A stretch of 64,000 nt of DNA from Sipunculus nudus (lineage: Eukaryota; Annelida; Sipuncula; Golfingiida; Sipunculidae). This document shows, piece by piece, positions 23,731-63,737 of the stretch (positions within the stretch are counted from its first letter, which is position 1; the number at the start of each line of letters is the position of its first letter). The notes below the pieces were generated by a model, which saw only the letters and a program-made list of their open reading frames with translations, was not told the origin of the DNA and searched no databases. The translations under genes were made by a program, and so were the position numbers. The stretch spans positions 8,471,676 to 8,535,675 of the forward strand of contig CM049311.1 in the NCBI GenBank assembly GCA_026874595.1. Direction: 5' to 3'.

Positions 23731-26109
23731 TTAGCTCAGCTGACTTTCAGTCATGCTGGGCTATAGAGATGGGTCTTTGTCCGGCGTCCTTCCGTCTGTC
23801 CATCCGGCCGGCCTTCCATCCGTTAGCAGGGCACAAATCATAACCGTAGGGGTTTGGGCCATGAACCCTATGCAGTCTTAGAGGTTCTAAAAAGATCTCC
23901 TTGCAAACCTGAAATTAGGTCACTGCGACCTATATTCTCGAAGTTATGGGGTGTGTTTGCACCCCCCAGAAATAATTCTTTTAGCCAAAATTTTCATCCC
24001 AAACCTTACATCTTTCACATACAGCTCACCTACCAACAGGGGAAGAACCATAATTATTTTGAGGTCAAAGGTCAAGGTCACAAAACCAACTTCTTTGAAA
24101 AGCCTGTGGATGCATTTTAAGCCAAACCTTTCATCCCAATTCTTTGATCTTTCACATATAGCTCACCTACTAAGTGGGAGAAGAATCCTATAGATGTTGA
24201 GGTCACAAGGTCAAAGGTCAGGGTCACAGGATCCACTTCTTTGAAAAGGTTGTGGACACATTTCAAGCTAGACCTTTCATTCCAAACCTTTCAGCACTGA
24301 TATCGCTTCTCTGCCAACAGGGGAAAAGACCTATTGATTTTGAGGTCAAAGGTCAAGTTCACAGCACCCTCTTCTTGCGTGGAGTCATTTTCAGGCAAAC
24401 TTTTCAATCTATACTTTCCATCTGTCATATATGGCTTGCCTACCAATAGGGGAAGAAGCCTATTGTTGTTGAGTTCAAAAGGTCAAAGATCGAGGTCACA
24501 ATATTGTTCTAAATGCTTGTGAACATATTTCAAGTGAAACTGTTCAAAACAAACCTTCAGTCTTTCACATATGCCACATCTATGCATCACTCAATGTGAT
24601 TCAGACTTCATATTTATGGGTCTTTTTGCATGAAGAAATAACTAATTGATTTTGAGGTCAGCTGGTCAGGAGGTTAAAGGTTGCAGGTCCAAGTTATACA
24701 CTCATTGGTTGCCAAGTAATTACACCCGGCCAGATGTAACTGGTTAGTAGTTACCCATCATTTAGAAAGAATCCAGTTGATATATGGGCAAAAGGCCAAG
24801 GTCATAGGTCAGGTCAACTTATTTTGTAGACCATCTCTATTTTTCTTGTATATATAAGCTTGCACTCCAGCTGGTACATCTCACCGTATGGCTGTAATTG
24901 TGAGTGACACTGGTGACATATGACTCCCTTTTGTATCAGGCTATTAAGTGATAAGGCTTAGTGATAAGTACCTGGTTACTGCATAACAAAACACTGTTGT
25001 TGGAATACTTCAGCCAGGAATTAACACTATGAGAGTATAGTATTAAGGTTTAGCTACTGATTTATGAGATGATGGGAACATTTTGCAGTTTATTTTATGG
25101 AATCATAGCAATAAACTTAGTTTCCTAGATATCTGAATATTTTTATATAAATCACCACATTTAAAAGCAAGTGTTTGTTCTCATAATATGTGGATGTGTA
25201 CTTGATTTAGGATGGCTTTATTTTATTACAAGACTCTTAGTCATGCTTTCTGCATTTCTTTTCTTTCAGGTTTTGCAGTTTACCAACCCTGCTGACCCCA
25301 TTGAAAAGCAGAGTGATAATGAAAAAATATTGGACCTACACTTTTACATTTGTATATCTATAAATCTGATATGAGCGCCTGAACATGCCTTTTGAATTGT
25401 TTTGGACATTCATTACAGTAAAATCATTTGGAGAATTTGCCCCAAGTTTGGTCTCTTATTGGAAGATGTGTGATATTAAATGTCAGACATGTCAGAAATC
25501 CATTATGTCTGCCAGTTAGCCACCTTAGAAATCCTTTTTTCAGTGCAGTTTCAGTAATTTTCCTTCAATTTTTGGTCCGATTTAGAGAATGGTTGTTGTC
25601 TGATTTCAGACCTGTCAGAAGTCTAAAATGGCCACCAGGCAACCATCTTTAAATTCCTTTTGATCATATCTCAAGAACTGTTAAAGTGAAGGCAGTCGGA
25701 CGTATATTAATGTAATCTTGCAAAGGATTGGGTCAAATATTTCTTAATAAATATTCATAAAAATTCATACAGAAGCACCTGTTTCTCAATAATTCTTGCA
25801 TGGATTTCCTTTATTTTTTGCTATATATTTTGATCTTATTTTGCCCTTTGTGGTGTTCCTTTTGAGACTGACAGGTATCAAGTAAGCTATGGGAATAGTT
25901 CTGGATACCTTAACAATCATACATTTTCCTCAGACCATCAATTCACTGTGTTTTAACCAGATATAGGTGATATATATTTCTGTTGTCGTAGAAAATTTCA
26001 ACAAATTGGCAAATTGGTTCTTCAAAATTTGACTGGAAGTTGTGAATCTCAGCCCATGATGTCGCAGGTCATGCTTGGCAGCTGAGCGTCATGACCCATG
26101 GGTCACTTG
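23731..26109 (+). mobile_element. Helentron-like family A element, subtype with (AAGGTCA)-rich internal repeats
   Basis: It starts TTAGCTCAGCTGACTTTCAG and ends CAGCTGAGCGTCATGACCCA followed by TGGGTCACTTG|TT. Internal units of roughly 130-150 bp carry GAGGTCAAAGGTCAAGGTCAC. It is closely similar along its length to the copy at 44748-47174. Confidence 0.8.
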
Positions 26110-26618
26110 TTTTATAAGTTGTGGTACAATCGTGATAATGAATCCCTTGTGAAATATTCAAAATGAAGAAATTCTGAACTTTCAGCCTCGCAAAATTTAT
26201 AGAGCCAACCACAGTCATTTGTTGTATGGTGTGCAGTTGTTACAACATTCCAGGCTACTCTGGTCTCATGTTGGATAAGTGAAATAAGTACAGCTTGAGG
26301 CTTCAACCTCTCAACTCCCCTTTTCTATATTTTTCACACCCAGTTGTGCTTTCAATATAATTGTTTTTACTGAATATAAACTTTTTTTATTGAAAGCATG
26401 GAGCTCATTTGTAGAACATGTAAGTGTCGCAGCCATATAAGTAAAGTCATCTAAATAAACAGACCTTCACATGCTGAGTGTAGAATAGATAGTCTTGTTA
26501 ATTTACTGTGTAAACCTTGATTGTGCAATGACAAATCCTATGTCTTTCATATTTTTTTGGCTGAAAATTGCTATAAACTCCTATATTTTTGTTTCGGGGT
26601 TTTCCTGTAGAATTTTTA

Positions 26619-28397
26619 ATAGCTCAGCTGACTGACTATAAGTCATCTGAGCTATAGTCGTGGTCCTTTGTCCGTCATCCGTCTGGCCGGCCGTTCGGCC
26701 GTCCATACATTAACAGGGCACGTTTTGAAATCATTGGACCTACAAATCCATAATTTTGTATACAGTTAAATGTCCCCAAAATCTCCTATCACACAGAAAA
26801 TTGGGTTACTAGGACTTTGTTCTTTCGAGATATTAAGGAAAAACTTCTGTTTTCCATTAAAAAGCCATTGTTACACTTCAAGGCTGCCTAATATCAAAAC
26901 CACTGATCTGTTTTTGATCATATTTAGTATGCATATTCTTCCATACATTTTCTATTAACTTACCAAAAATTTGGTCCTTATTCTTTATTGTTTTGGTGTT
27001 ATTGGCCCAAACATAATACAGTTTTTAAAAAATCAAGAAATATATTTACTCAATTAACATGAAAATTTCTTAAGCTGGGGACTTCTTTTCAGGGATATTA
27101 AGATTCAATTGTTTACCCAAAATTAGATCTGAATTTTGTAAATTTTTAAAGTTATTACCACTGTTGATTTAATTTTCACAGCAAATATACATAAGGATTT
27201 AATCTTTTAAAATCTAAATTTCAAAGGAATTGATTGAAAAGAGTAGCTTTCATTCAAGTTTTCATACACCATGTCAAGTGTTGTTTACATCAAGCCCACT
27301 TAGTTAGTAGTACAGCCTTCACTTGTGTTATGTAACCATCTCAAGGCAGCTTGCCTTGGCTCAGCTTGGCCACTACTAGCAGGCTTCTCCTCTGCCCTGT
27401 AATCCCCCCACCCCCAAGATGGTGCATAAACTAGATGAATTTGATAATTTTCTTATTTAATTCATTCTTATTCTAGGCTATGCTACATTTCAGATTTTGT
27501 ATTGTACCACCAGGATTACAATGATTAAAGTGTGCATTTAATTGTATCCTCAAAGTGGTGTATTGCTATGAAGATGTGGATATTCATCAGATAAGGAATT
27601 CCTTACTTCAAAAGAGTAAAAACTTCACCAGGTGTGAAATTGATTATTAATTCCAGTAATAAATTATAGCTGAGATAGTTTAATTTAGCACAATGATATT
27701 GTTTGTCCCTCATTCAACCAACAGTATGTTGGTTACTGAATCTTTTATTTCAGTGAATAAAATTAACTAATAAGCATGTACTGAAAACTCCAATGTACAA
27801 AACTTTTTTAATGTGATTCAAGGAAAATCTTGAAGATGCCATGTTATGGCATTATTTTCTTTAATTCAGTTGAAACATTTGTGATTATAAATAAATAAAA
27901 TCTATGTGCATGAATAATATTACCTGATATGAGCTACACTCTGGATAAATAATAATTGCAACTTAGAACTCTGATATTTTAACTTATATTTTCAGATATT
28001 TTACTCGTATATAAAAAATGAATCTGATAAAAACTATTAATGGAAAAAGTGGATATGCTTAAAAAATAGGCTTTAATATAAACTTAAATGCATTATTCCC
28101 TTGAAATTGAAATAAAGGTATCAGTCCATTCTGTCCACATGCCTGTCCATCTGTAAATTGTTATATGCATTACATTATCTCAAACTTTTACTGTTTTTCT
28201 TCATGACAGTCTTGTCAGAGTATTAGTTTTGCAGTCATGTATTTAGAACTTTACTTTAGCTTAGTAGGAGGGCCCCTTTCCTCTCAGCTTCTCATATGTT
28301 TATATATATGAAAAACATTACAATATAATATTTTGCATATTTTGCCTTTGCACAAATTTCAAACTTCAGCTGAGCGCCGTGACCCATGGGTCATTTG
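26619..28397 (+). mobile_element. Helentron-like family A element, short subtype
   Basis: It starts near AGCTCAGCTGACTGACTATA and ends CAGCTGAGCGCCGTGACCCA followed by TGGGTCATTTG. Its interior matches the copies at 29968-32698 and, inverted, 9277-11909, and includes the block AATATCAAAACCACTGATCT. Confidence 0.75.
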
Positions 28398-29967
28398 TAT
28401 TTTCTCAGGAGCTTGGTGGGAGCCTTGATTTGTATGTCACTGAATTGTATGTAAAGGTGTGATATTAATCTGATTCAGGTGACTGTTCAGGTCACTTGTT
28501 AATCACACATAAACAGGAGCTTGTGGGCATAAATGTTTACTCAGCAATTAATTGAGATAGATCAGGCCAACAAAGGAGTACCCAGACTGCAGTCTTGTCA
28601 TGCATGAAAACTCTGGCCAGTCTGTTTTAGCCTATGATAGTTGCAGTCACTCATTGTTAAAGTAAAATGATAGCAGTTTTTATTTGCAAAACTTGCCCCT
28701 TTAAAAATGCCACAAGATTACATTATTCAGGACTGTGTAGATGAAGTGTCACTGCAACCTGAAAGGTACAATATGAAATAAGGATCATGTACACACATAA
28801 TTTCCAATAATGACAACACTCTTTATTAAAGTAAACAGTTTAGAGCAATTATAAAATATGTTGTAGCATAACAAGGAAATCTCCTTTCTTGCTCTGAGAA
28901 CATTGCCCATCCTTTGTGATTATGTGAATTCAAATATGCTTTGATCAGAGAACCTTACTTGAAAAACAGGGATGAAAAGAATAATATATACATCTGACAT
29001 GGTCATCTGTATCAGTTTAATGTAGAATACATGTATATCGAAATGACCTCAAACTAGCCAAGTGCACATTATATGTCTTCCATATAACAAAATTTGAGAA
29101 ACATTGTTTAATATAAATTAATTTTTTTCTCCTTTGTGGATAATGGTGTGAAAATTTAAATGAATGGTCACCTAAAATATGGATTCAGTTTATAGTAAAG
29201 ATTAATAATGGATACCATGAGTCGTCACAAATATGACATCATGGGTCAAATAGGGGTTAGGTAATAGGTTGACCAGGGTTCATTCCATTGTTAACTTTTG
29301 TGGAGAAATATTGTCAGCTGTTAGTTAATGTATGATCAAGTACAGTTTATTCTATATTCATAACATAAGATGCTCGGCTGTTTTGCAGAAAAACTTCTGT
29401 CAGTGTAAGTGCATTTATACAAAGTTTAACATCACTTTATAAATAATCAATGCTGATAGGCACTTAACATTTATTAAGTATGCTGGGTAATTTGTGTTTC
29501 TTGAATATGACTAGTTCAAACTAAATATCAGAATGATATAATTATTATGTTTGAGTTATTCAAGATGTGTTTTATAATCTTGCTGCATCCAACAACAGTA
29601 AAAAACTGCATTTTACATCAGTATAAATTTACTTAAATTTCAGTGTAAAAAATGTTAGGGATACTTTTCTTCAATTGCTAAACATTTTATTGTTTCTAAT
29701 ATACCTATTAACCAATTTGGATTTCATGAATTTTGTATGAAACAGGACCTCTTATTCTTAATTAGAAGTGTGTTGTTGCTTGTCATTACAAAGGTCAAAG
29801 GTTGATATGGTTAATGTCCATTATCTGCTGCACTATTGTTATAGTTCATATCATTAATAACACATTTCTGATTATATTATGTGGCATATATAAATAGAGA
29901 AGAAATAAATATTAAAGGCCATATAAATTAAATTGAATATATTGAATAATGTATTAATGATTTATTT
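28398..29967. other. AT-rich spacer between two family A elements
   Basis: No open frame of note, repeat end or exon-like signal was recognised. If USP47 has an upstream first exon it could lie here or elsewhere in 22000-37500, but none was found. Confidence 0.4.
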
Positions 29968-32698
29968 TTAGCTCAGCTGACTATAAGTCATCTGAGCTAA
30001 AGTTGTGGTCCATTTTCCATCATCCGTCCGTCTGTCCGTCCGTCCGTTCGTCTGTCCGTAGATGTGGCACATTTTGAAACTGTAAGAAAACTAGGAATCC
30101 AAAATTTGGCATAATGTTAGATGTTCCCAAGATCTCCTACCAAGCCGACTTTGTTCCTTTGAGAAATTAAGGAAAAACCTAAATTTTTTATAAAAAAACC
30201 TATTTTCACACTTCAGGACTGCCTAATATCAAAACCACAAATTATTTTTCCCTCATACTTACCATAAATAATCGTCTATATAGTTCCTATGTACATGCCA
30301 GAAATTAGGTCTGTATTATATAATTTAAAAAAGTTATGGGCCCAAACATAATGCATTTTGTAAATAATGAGGAAAGAAATTTGATCACTTAACACAAAAC
30401 TTGTTAAAGCTAAGCACTTTTTTCCAGTAATATTACTTTTTTAACCAAAATTAAATTGTGTACCCAAAATAAGATCAAAATCTTTAAAATTTTTTAAAAT
30501 ATTAGCAAAAATAAAAAATTGGTACCTTAAATTTTGCTCAACTTTGACCATGGCACATTTTTTTCCTGTAACTGCTGCGGATTTAATTTTCAAAGCATGT
30601 TTTTGTTAGCATTTCAACTGTTAAAACCAAAAATTTGAAACCAGTTGATCAGAAACTGTAGATTTTATTCAAGTTTTCAAGCACCATGACACATATCGTT
30701 TACATCAAGCTAGTGTTATGCAGTTTACTAGAGCTCAGCTCCCTAGCTTCAGCTCTTCCTTAAATTTGGCATACAGTTAGATGTCTCCAAAATCCCCTAC
30801 CATGCCAAGAATTTGGTCACTAGGACTTAATTCCTTCGAGATATTAATGAAAAACTTCATTTTTCCATTTAAAACCCATTGTTACACTTTAAGACTGCCT
30901 AATATCAAAACCACTGATCTGACTTTAATCAGATATAATATACATATTTTTCTATATATTCTCTATGCACATGCCAGGAATGATGTTAGCATTGCTTAAT
31001 TGTTTTAAGTTATGGGCCCAAACATAATGCACTTTGTAAAAAATCAAGAAATATATTTACTCCCTTAACAAGAGGATTGCTGAAGCTAGAGATTATGACT
31101 TTGATTATATATAATATACATATTTTTCGCTATGCACATGCCAGAAATGATGTCAGTATTGCCTATTTTTTTTTAAGTTATGGGCCCAAACATAATCCAC
31201 TTTTTAAAAAATCAAGAAATATATTTACTCACCTAAGATGAGAATTGCTGAAGCTTGAGACTTTTTTTCAAGAATATAACTTTATTTAATCAGAATTCAA
31301 TTGTTTACCCAAAATTAGATCTGAATTTTGCAAATTTTTCAAGTTATTAGCATAAATAAAAATCAATACCTTAAATTTTGTCCAACTTTGGCAATGGCAC
31401 GTTTTTTCCCCTGTAAGCACTGTTGATTTAATTTTCACAGCATGTATACATAAGGATTTAATCTTTTAAAATCTGAAATTTCAAAGGAATTGATTGGAAA
31501 GAGTAGCTTTTATTCAAGTTTCATACACCATGTCAAGTGTTGTTTACATCTAGCCCACCTAGTAGTACAGCCTTCACTTGCATTATGTAACCCTACCCAG
31601 CAGCTTGCCTTGGCTCAGCTTGGCCACTACCAGCAGGCTTCCCCTGTGCCCTGCACCCCCTCCCCCCCCCCCTAGATGGTGCATTAACTAGATGAATGTT
31701 ATAATTTTCTGTATTTCATTTTATTCTTGGCTATGCAATGCTACATTTTAGATTTTGTATTTACCACCAGGGTTACAATGATTAAAGTGCACATTTAATT
31801 GTGTCCACAAAGTGGTGTATTGCTATGAAAGTGTGGATGTTCATCAGATAAGTAATTCCTTACTTGAGAAGAGTAAAAACTTCACCAGGTGTGAAATTGA
31901 CTATTAATTCCAGTAATAAATTATAGCTGAGATTGTAAATAGCATAATGATATTGTTTGTCCCTCATTCAACCAACAGTGTGTATACTTTATTTAAAAAG
32001 ATGTTTTTATTTTACCAAATTTACTGAATCTTTATTTTATTTCAGTGAATAAGATTAAGCATGTACTGAAAACTCCAATGTGCAAAACTTTTTTTATAGT
32101 GATTCAAGGAAAAATCTTGAAGATGCCATGTTGTGGCATTATTTTCTTTTAAATTCAGTTTAAACATTTGTGATTTAAAAATAATAAAAATATATGTGTA
32201 TGCATAATATGACCCAATGTGAGCTACACTCTGGATATATAATGATTGCAACTTAGAATTCTAATATTTTAACTGATATTTTCAATGTTTTTAATACAAA
32301 TTTATAAAACCTGTAAATAAAAAAAAATCAGATAAAAACTATTTTAATGGAAAAAATGGATATGCTTAAATAATAGGCTATTATATAAACTTAAATGCAT
32401 TATTCCCGTGAAAGTGAAATAAAAGTATCAGTCCATTCTGTCCACTGGCCTGTCCATCTGTAAATTTTTCATATGCATTACAGTATCTCAAAACTTTTAC
32501 TGTTTTTCTTCATGACAGTCTTGTCAGAGTATTAGTTTGCAATCATACATTTAGAACTTCACTATAACCAAGTAGGAAGGCCTCTTTCCTCTTAGCTTCT
32601 CATATGCTTATATAAATAAAAAAAACATTAAAATAGAATATTTTGCACTTTGAAAAATTTAAAACTTAAGCTGAGTGCCGTGACCCATGGGTCCCTTG
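29968..32698 (+). mobile_element. Helentron-like family A element with an internal duplication
   Basis: It starts TTAGCTCAGCTGACTATAAG and ends AAGCTGAGTGCCGTGACCCA followed by TGGGTCCCTTG|TT. The block with AATATCAAAACCAC and TATGGGCCCAAACATAAT occurs more than once, so the interior is partly duplicated. (CCGT)n lies at 30024-30060. Confidence 0.78.
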
Positions 32699-33020
32699 TT
32701 TTATGAGGAGTGTGGTGATGTTTTGCTTTTGGATGCAGAACTTTAAAGCGAGCTATTCACCTGCCTTATCTGTAGAATAAATATGATTTCAGGCATGCTC
32801 TGTGTACATATGAATGAAGTGGGGGTAGTCTGGACTAGTTCCAAACTTCTTTTCTCTGATTTCTCTGATTTTCTGGTTCCTCTGATTTGTTGCTGGATGT
32901 CCCTCTTGAACAAGTTTGGAATATTTTGCGAGCCCCCCCTCCCCTACACATACACAATCACACACACATTATAAGCAAGTGGTTATCACCTCAACAAGCA
33001 GATTGAGTACTGAGTGATCA

Positions 33021-33975
33021 TTGTATCCCCAGATAAAGTCGGGATACTATGGTTTCACGACGGTCCTGCCGCCGCCGAGGGTTATGGGATGAGGTCTGTT
33101 TACATTTGGGTCACGACCTTTACCATGAGAGTGGCCTTGACCTTTAATGTGTCCATATTTGGTGAAAATCACACACCTCTTATGATATCTCCAGTGTTGA
33201 TAGCCATATGGATTTCAAACGTGACTTATGTATGGCCCACCACTAAAGTAAGAACCCTATAGGTTCTAGGGTCATGAGGTCAAAGGTCAAGGCCACTGGA
33301 CTCGCATCTTAAAAGATACTGTGGATGCATTTAAAGCCAAACTTTCATCCCAGGTCTTCCATCTTGAATATATTGCTCACTTGCCAATAGTGGATGATCC
33401 ATGTCAATTTTGGGGTCACATGGTCAAAGGTCACAGGAGCTATCTGTCAAAAAATTAATTTCTGGATGATAGTTCCTGCTTTTATTGATGTATTGATTTC
33501 AAACTTGACTTCTATATGTCCATTTGAAAAAGCAAGACTCCAATTGATTTTTGGGTCAAGAGGTCAAAGGTCAAGGTCACAGGACACATCTTTAAAAAGA
33601 TGTGGATGTATTTTCAGCCAAACATTTCATCTCAGACCTTTCATCTTGCACATATAGTTCACCTGCCAAGAGAGGAAGACCCCTATTAATTCTCAATCAA
33701 ACTCTTAAATATTTCAAGATTGTTTGCATGGATTGGTCCAAAAATTAAGGTGACAGATGATCTTGGATAGCCTTGTGATGTGCCAAAAGTTCAAGGTCAC
33801 AGGACCAACATTTTCAAAAAGAATGTGGATTGATACATGGAAGAAACAATAATTGCTTGCCAAGTGACTTATATGCTGCAAAAAACGGGGGCCTATTCTT
33901 AAAGGGGGGGGGGGGGGGAGGTGTACTATGTCTAGGAATACTCTGGCACCTTCGGTGCCAAGAAATGTCTAGTTG
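33021..33975 (+). mobile_element. Helentron-like family C element
   Basis: It starts TTGTATCCCCAGATAAAGTC and ends with a G-run, the hairpin TGGCACC-TTC-GGTGCCA and AGAAATGTCTAG|TT. The interior has GGTCAAAGGTCAAGGTCACA units. It shares the 5' GTATCC and 3' CTAG|TT pattern with family B but different interior sequence. Confidence 0.72.
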
Positions 33976-34028
33976 TTTCCTGTTTTCTGGCCTATTTGTA
34001 TAATATGTACAAGAGATTATTACCTTTT

Positions 34029-37000
34029 TTAGCTCAGCTGACTATAAGTCATCTGAGCTATAGTCGTGGTCCATTGTTCGCGTCCATCTGTCTGTCCGTC
34101 CTTCCATCCGTTCATAGATGTGGCATGTTTTGAAACCGAAAGACCTAGGAATCCAAAATTCAGCATAATATTAGATGTCCCCAAGATCTCCTACTAAGCT
34201 GAAAACTGGGTCTTTGCGACTTTGTTCCTTTGAGAAATTAAGGAAAAACCTCAATTTTTTTATTAAAAACCTATTTTCACACTTCAGGACTGCCTAATAT
34301 CAAAACCACTCATCTGTTTTTCCTCATAATTATCATAAATATTCCTCTATATAGTTCCTATGTACATGCCAGAAATTAAGTCTGTTAAATGTAAATTATT
34401 TAAGTTATGGGCCCGAACATAATGGACTTTGTAAAAAATCAGGAAAAATATTTACTCACTTAACATGAAAAATTTTGAAACTAGAGTCGATTTTCCCCAA
34501 GTATATAACTATGTTTAATTAAGATTTAATTGTTTACCCAAAATTAGAACTGAATTTTGTTAATTTTTTAAGTTATTAGCATAAAAATAAAATCAGTACC
34601 TTAAATTTAGCCCAAATTTGACCATGGCACTTTTTAGCCCTTAGGCTGATGGGCTATTGTCGTCACCCAAGCTGTCCGTCCGTCCGTCCGTCCGTCCGTC
34701 CGTCCGTCCGGCGTCCGTTAACTTTTACCTTGTGAGCGGGATATCTTGAAAAGGATTCACCTTCAGAATTTTATTTCCTCGGATAAGATGTATATTGACA
34801 AAATCTCGGTCAAGTTCGAAGATGGGTGACCTTGACCTATTTTTCTACATTTTAGAGCTGATTATAGAAAAACACTTAGATGCTTATTACTCAGGAACCA
34901 TTTGGTGGATTTTCACAAAACTTACTATGATTATTGGGACTGATAGTCTGTACCTGCTACACAAGTTTAGTGGCGCCACCTACAATTTCTGATTTTTAAT
35001 GAATTTTTATCGGATTTTTCAACTTTGGGCTTGTGAGCGGGATAACTCTGAAAGGATTCAATGTAGGAGTTTGATTTTTTTGGTGAAGATGTATATTGAC
35101 AAAAACTCGATCAAGTTCGAAGATGGATGACCTTGACCTATTTTTCTACATTTTAGAGCTGATTATAGAAAAAACACTTAGATGCTTATTACTCAGGAAC
35201 CATTTGGTGGATTTTCACAAAACTTACTATGATTATTGGGACTGATAGTCTGTACCTGCTACACAAGTTTGGTGGCGCCACCTACAATTTCTGATTTTTA
35301 ATGAATTTTTATCGAATTTTTCAACTTTGGGTTTGTGAGCGGGATAATTCTAAAAGGATTCAATGTAGGAATTTTATTTTTTTGGTGAAGATGTATTTTG
35401 ACAAAATCTCGATCAAGTTAGAAGATGGGTGACCTTGACCTATTTTTCTACGTTTTAGAGCTGATTATAGAAAAAACATTTAGAAGCTTATTTCTCAGGA
35501 ACCATTAGGTAGATTTTCACAATACTTACTATGATCATAGGGACTGATAGTCTGTAACTACTGCACAAGTTTGGGGGCGCCACCTACAATTTCTAATTTT
35601 TAATTAATTTTTTCTTAAATTTTTCAACTTTGGCCTTGTGAGCAGGATATCTCTAAAAGGATTCACAATAGGAATTTTATTTCTTTGGTGAAGATGTATA
35701 TCGACAAAATCTCGGTCAAGTTCGAAGATGTGTGACCTTGACCTACTTTTCAAGGTCACAGAGCTTGTTATAGAATAAAACTTAGAAGCTTATTTTTCAG
35801 GAAGCATTTGGTGGATTGTTATGAATCATGGTACATACCTCTCCATTTTAAATTTATAACTGAGACATGTACGGATATACATCCATGTGAGAACAGATAT
35901 TTAGTACTTGTTACTGTTACCACCTCTAAACACTGTTCTTTTGGCTGAGGGCTTTTGTCAGCTTCTGCTGATATTCTAGTTTTTTTCTATAAGTACCATT
36001 GATTTAATTTTCACAGCATGTAAACATAAATATTTAATTTGTTTAAATCTGAAATTTGAAATTAAATAAAAGCTTGAAAATTAAGCTAGTTATTGATTTT
36101 TTTCTTGAGGCTCTATTGTAGTCATTTGCTTTGATTACAGATTACAGATGCAGGGTCCCACTCCAGGTCACTGGAAGTCAGCTATGCCAGGGTTTCTGAT
36201 TTGTTACAGTCACTGGGGGAGATCCCCTGCTGTGACAGGTGTACCGGTTTTCTCATATCAACCCCCCCCCCCCCAAACCCAACCCACCAAGTGTTATGCA
36301 GTAATTGTTATTGTTTTCACTGTATTTCCTTAATTGTAACAGTGTTTCCACTCCAATATACAAAAACTTTCCTTGAAAAAAGTAATTCAAGTGTAATCCA
36401 GAAGATTCGTGTTGTATTGATGTAGCATTTTTAAAGAAATAAATTTTCTTTTAAATGATTTTAACAAATATAATTGAACCCATCAGTATGCTTAAATTTA
36501 TAAAATATGAAGCACATTATGGATAAATAAAGACACAATTAAAAATTGTGAAATCTAAATCAAGTATTATTTTTAGATATTTATTGTTTTGCAGATTTAA
36601 AAGATATATTTTTGTGGTAAAAAATCAATAAACATTTGTATGTATGATGTGGTGTTATCTGACAAGATTGAGATTTATGATGATGCAATTGAGAATTATG
36701 AATAAACTTTTATATTCAGATATATCTGTTATATTGGAAATGTATAGAAATATAAACATAAATTAAAAAAAAAATTGATGTGATAAAAAATGAGGATTTA
36801 ATACAAACATTTGTTCATTATTGTCCTGCCTTAGCAGAATTTGAGATCAGGTTTTGTTTGCCCTGTTTTATGTTGTTTATTAGTTATATTTCAACTGTAT
36901 ACATTATAAAAAAATACATATATATTTAATAATATATATTATACAAAAAATAGATTCAATTGAACAAATGTGTAAACTACTGAAATGTCAACAGTTAATC

Positions 37001-37267
37001 AAAAAGCCAACTAATGATCATGGTAATAGTACAGATCATTTGTTCACAAACTGCTCACATGCTTCAGTTTCAACATTAGGTAACACATGGTCAGGTCACA
37101 AAATATTATTTGCAACAATTTCTTGCTCATCAATACAAACCAATCATATAAACCAACCATAGCCTTTATTACCTCTTCCTCTTACACTTTATTTCCATTT
37201 GATATTATTTTAGATTTTTACCCTAAAGGTCAACTTCAGCTGAGTACAGTGACCCATGGGTCCCTTG
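34029..37267 (+). mobile_element. Helentron-like family A element carrying a nested insertion
   Basis: It starts TTAGCTCAGCTGACTATAAG and ends CAGCTGAGTACAGTGACCCA followed by TGGGTCCCTTG|TT. A separate element at about 34641-35978 interrupts it between a GGCACTTTTTAGCCC segment and AAGTACCATTGATTTAATTT. The same two halves are adjacent in the copy at 29968-32698. Confidence 0.78.
34641..35978 (+). mobile_element. Nested Helentron-like element with ~300-bp tandem units
   Basis: It starts near TTAGGCTGATGGGCTATTGT, followed by a (CCGT)n run (34675-34712). Units beginning CTTGTGAGCGGGATA recur near 34730, 35030, 35332 and 35634. The end has GGCTGAGGGC, a small TCAGC/GCTGA hairpin and ATTCTAG|TT. 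The unit contains TGGTGGCGCCACCTACAATT. Confidence 0.75.
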
Positions 37268-37528
37268 TTTAATAGATGTCAGATATAGGAATAGGCCCCT
37301 TTAAGGTATTGGTTTCATGTAGGATTGTCCTTTTCAGAATTCTGACCACTGAAATCTGTTTTAAGTGTCTTAACCTACAGACTGCGCCCTCTCCACCCTC
37401 AAGACAATGACTGCATTTTCAGGGGTGACAGGAAAATTTAGAATGAATACCTTTATGGAACTCAACATTTGAGTATTATTAAACTAAAGGGCTTTCGCAC
37501 TTACAATACAAACAATTTTGTTTTTCAG

Positions 37529-63737
<26,209 letters not shown>

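Noticed and set aside
10871-31000. A ~70-codon frame (start MS(P/Q)KSP, with NIKTTDL) present in three family A copies (10871-11089 minus, 26770-26958 plus, 30781-30999 plus).
   Set aside because: The similarity follows from recent element copies. The frame is truncated in one copy, has no known domain, and lies in low-complexity AT-rich sequence.
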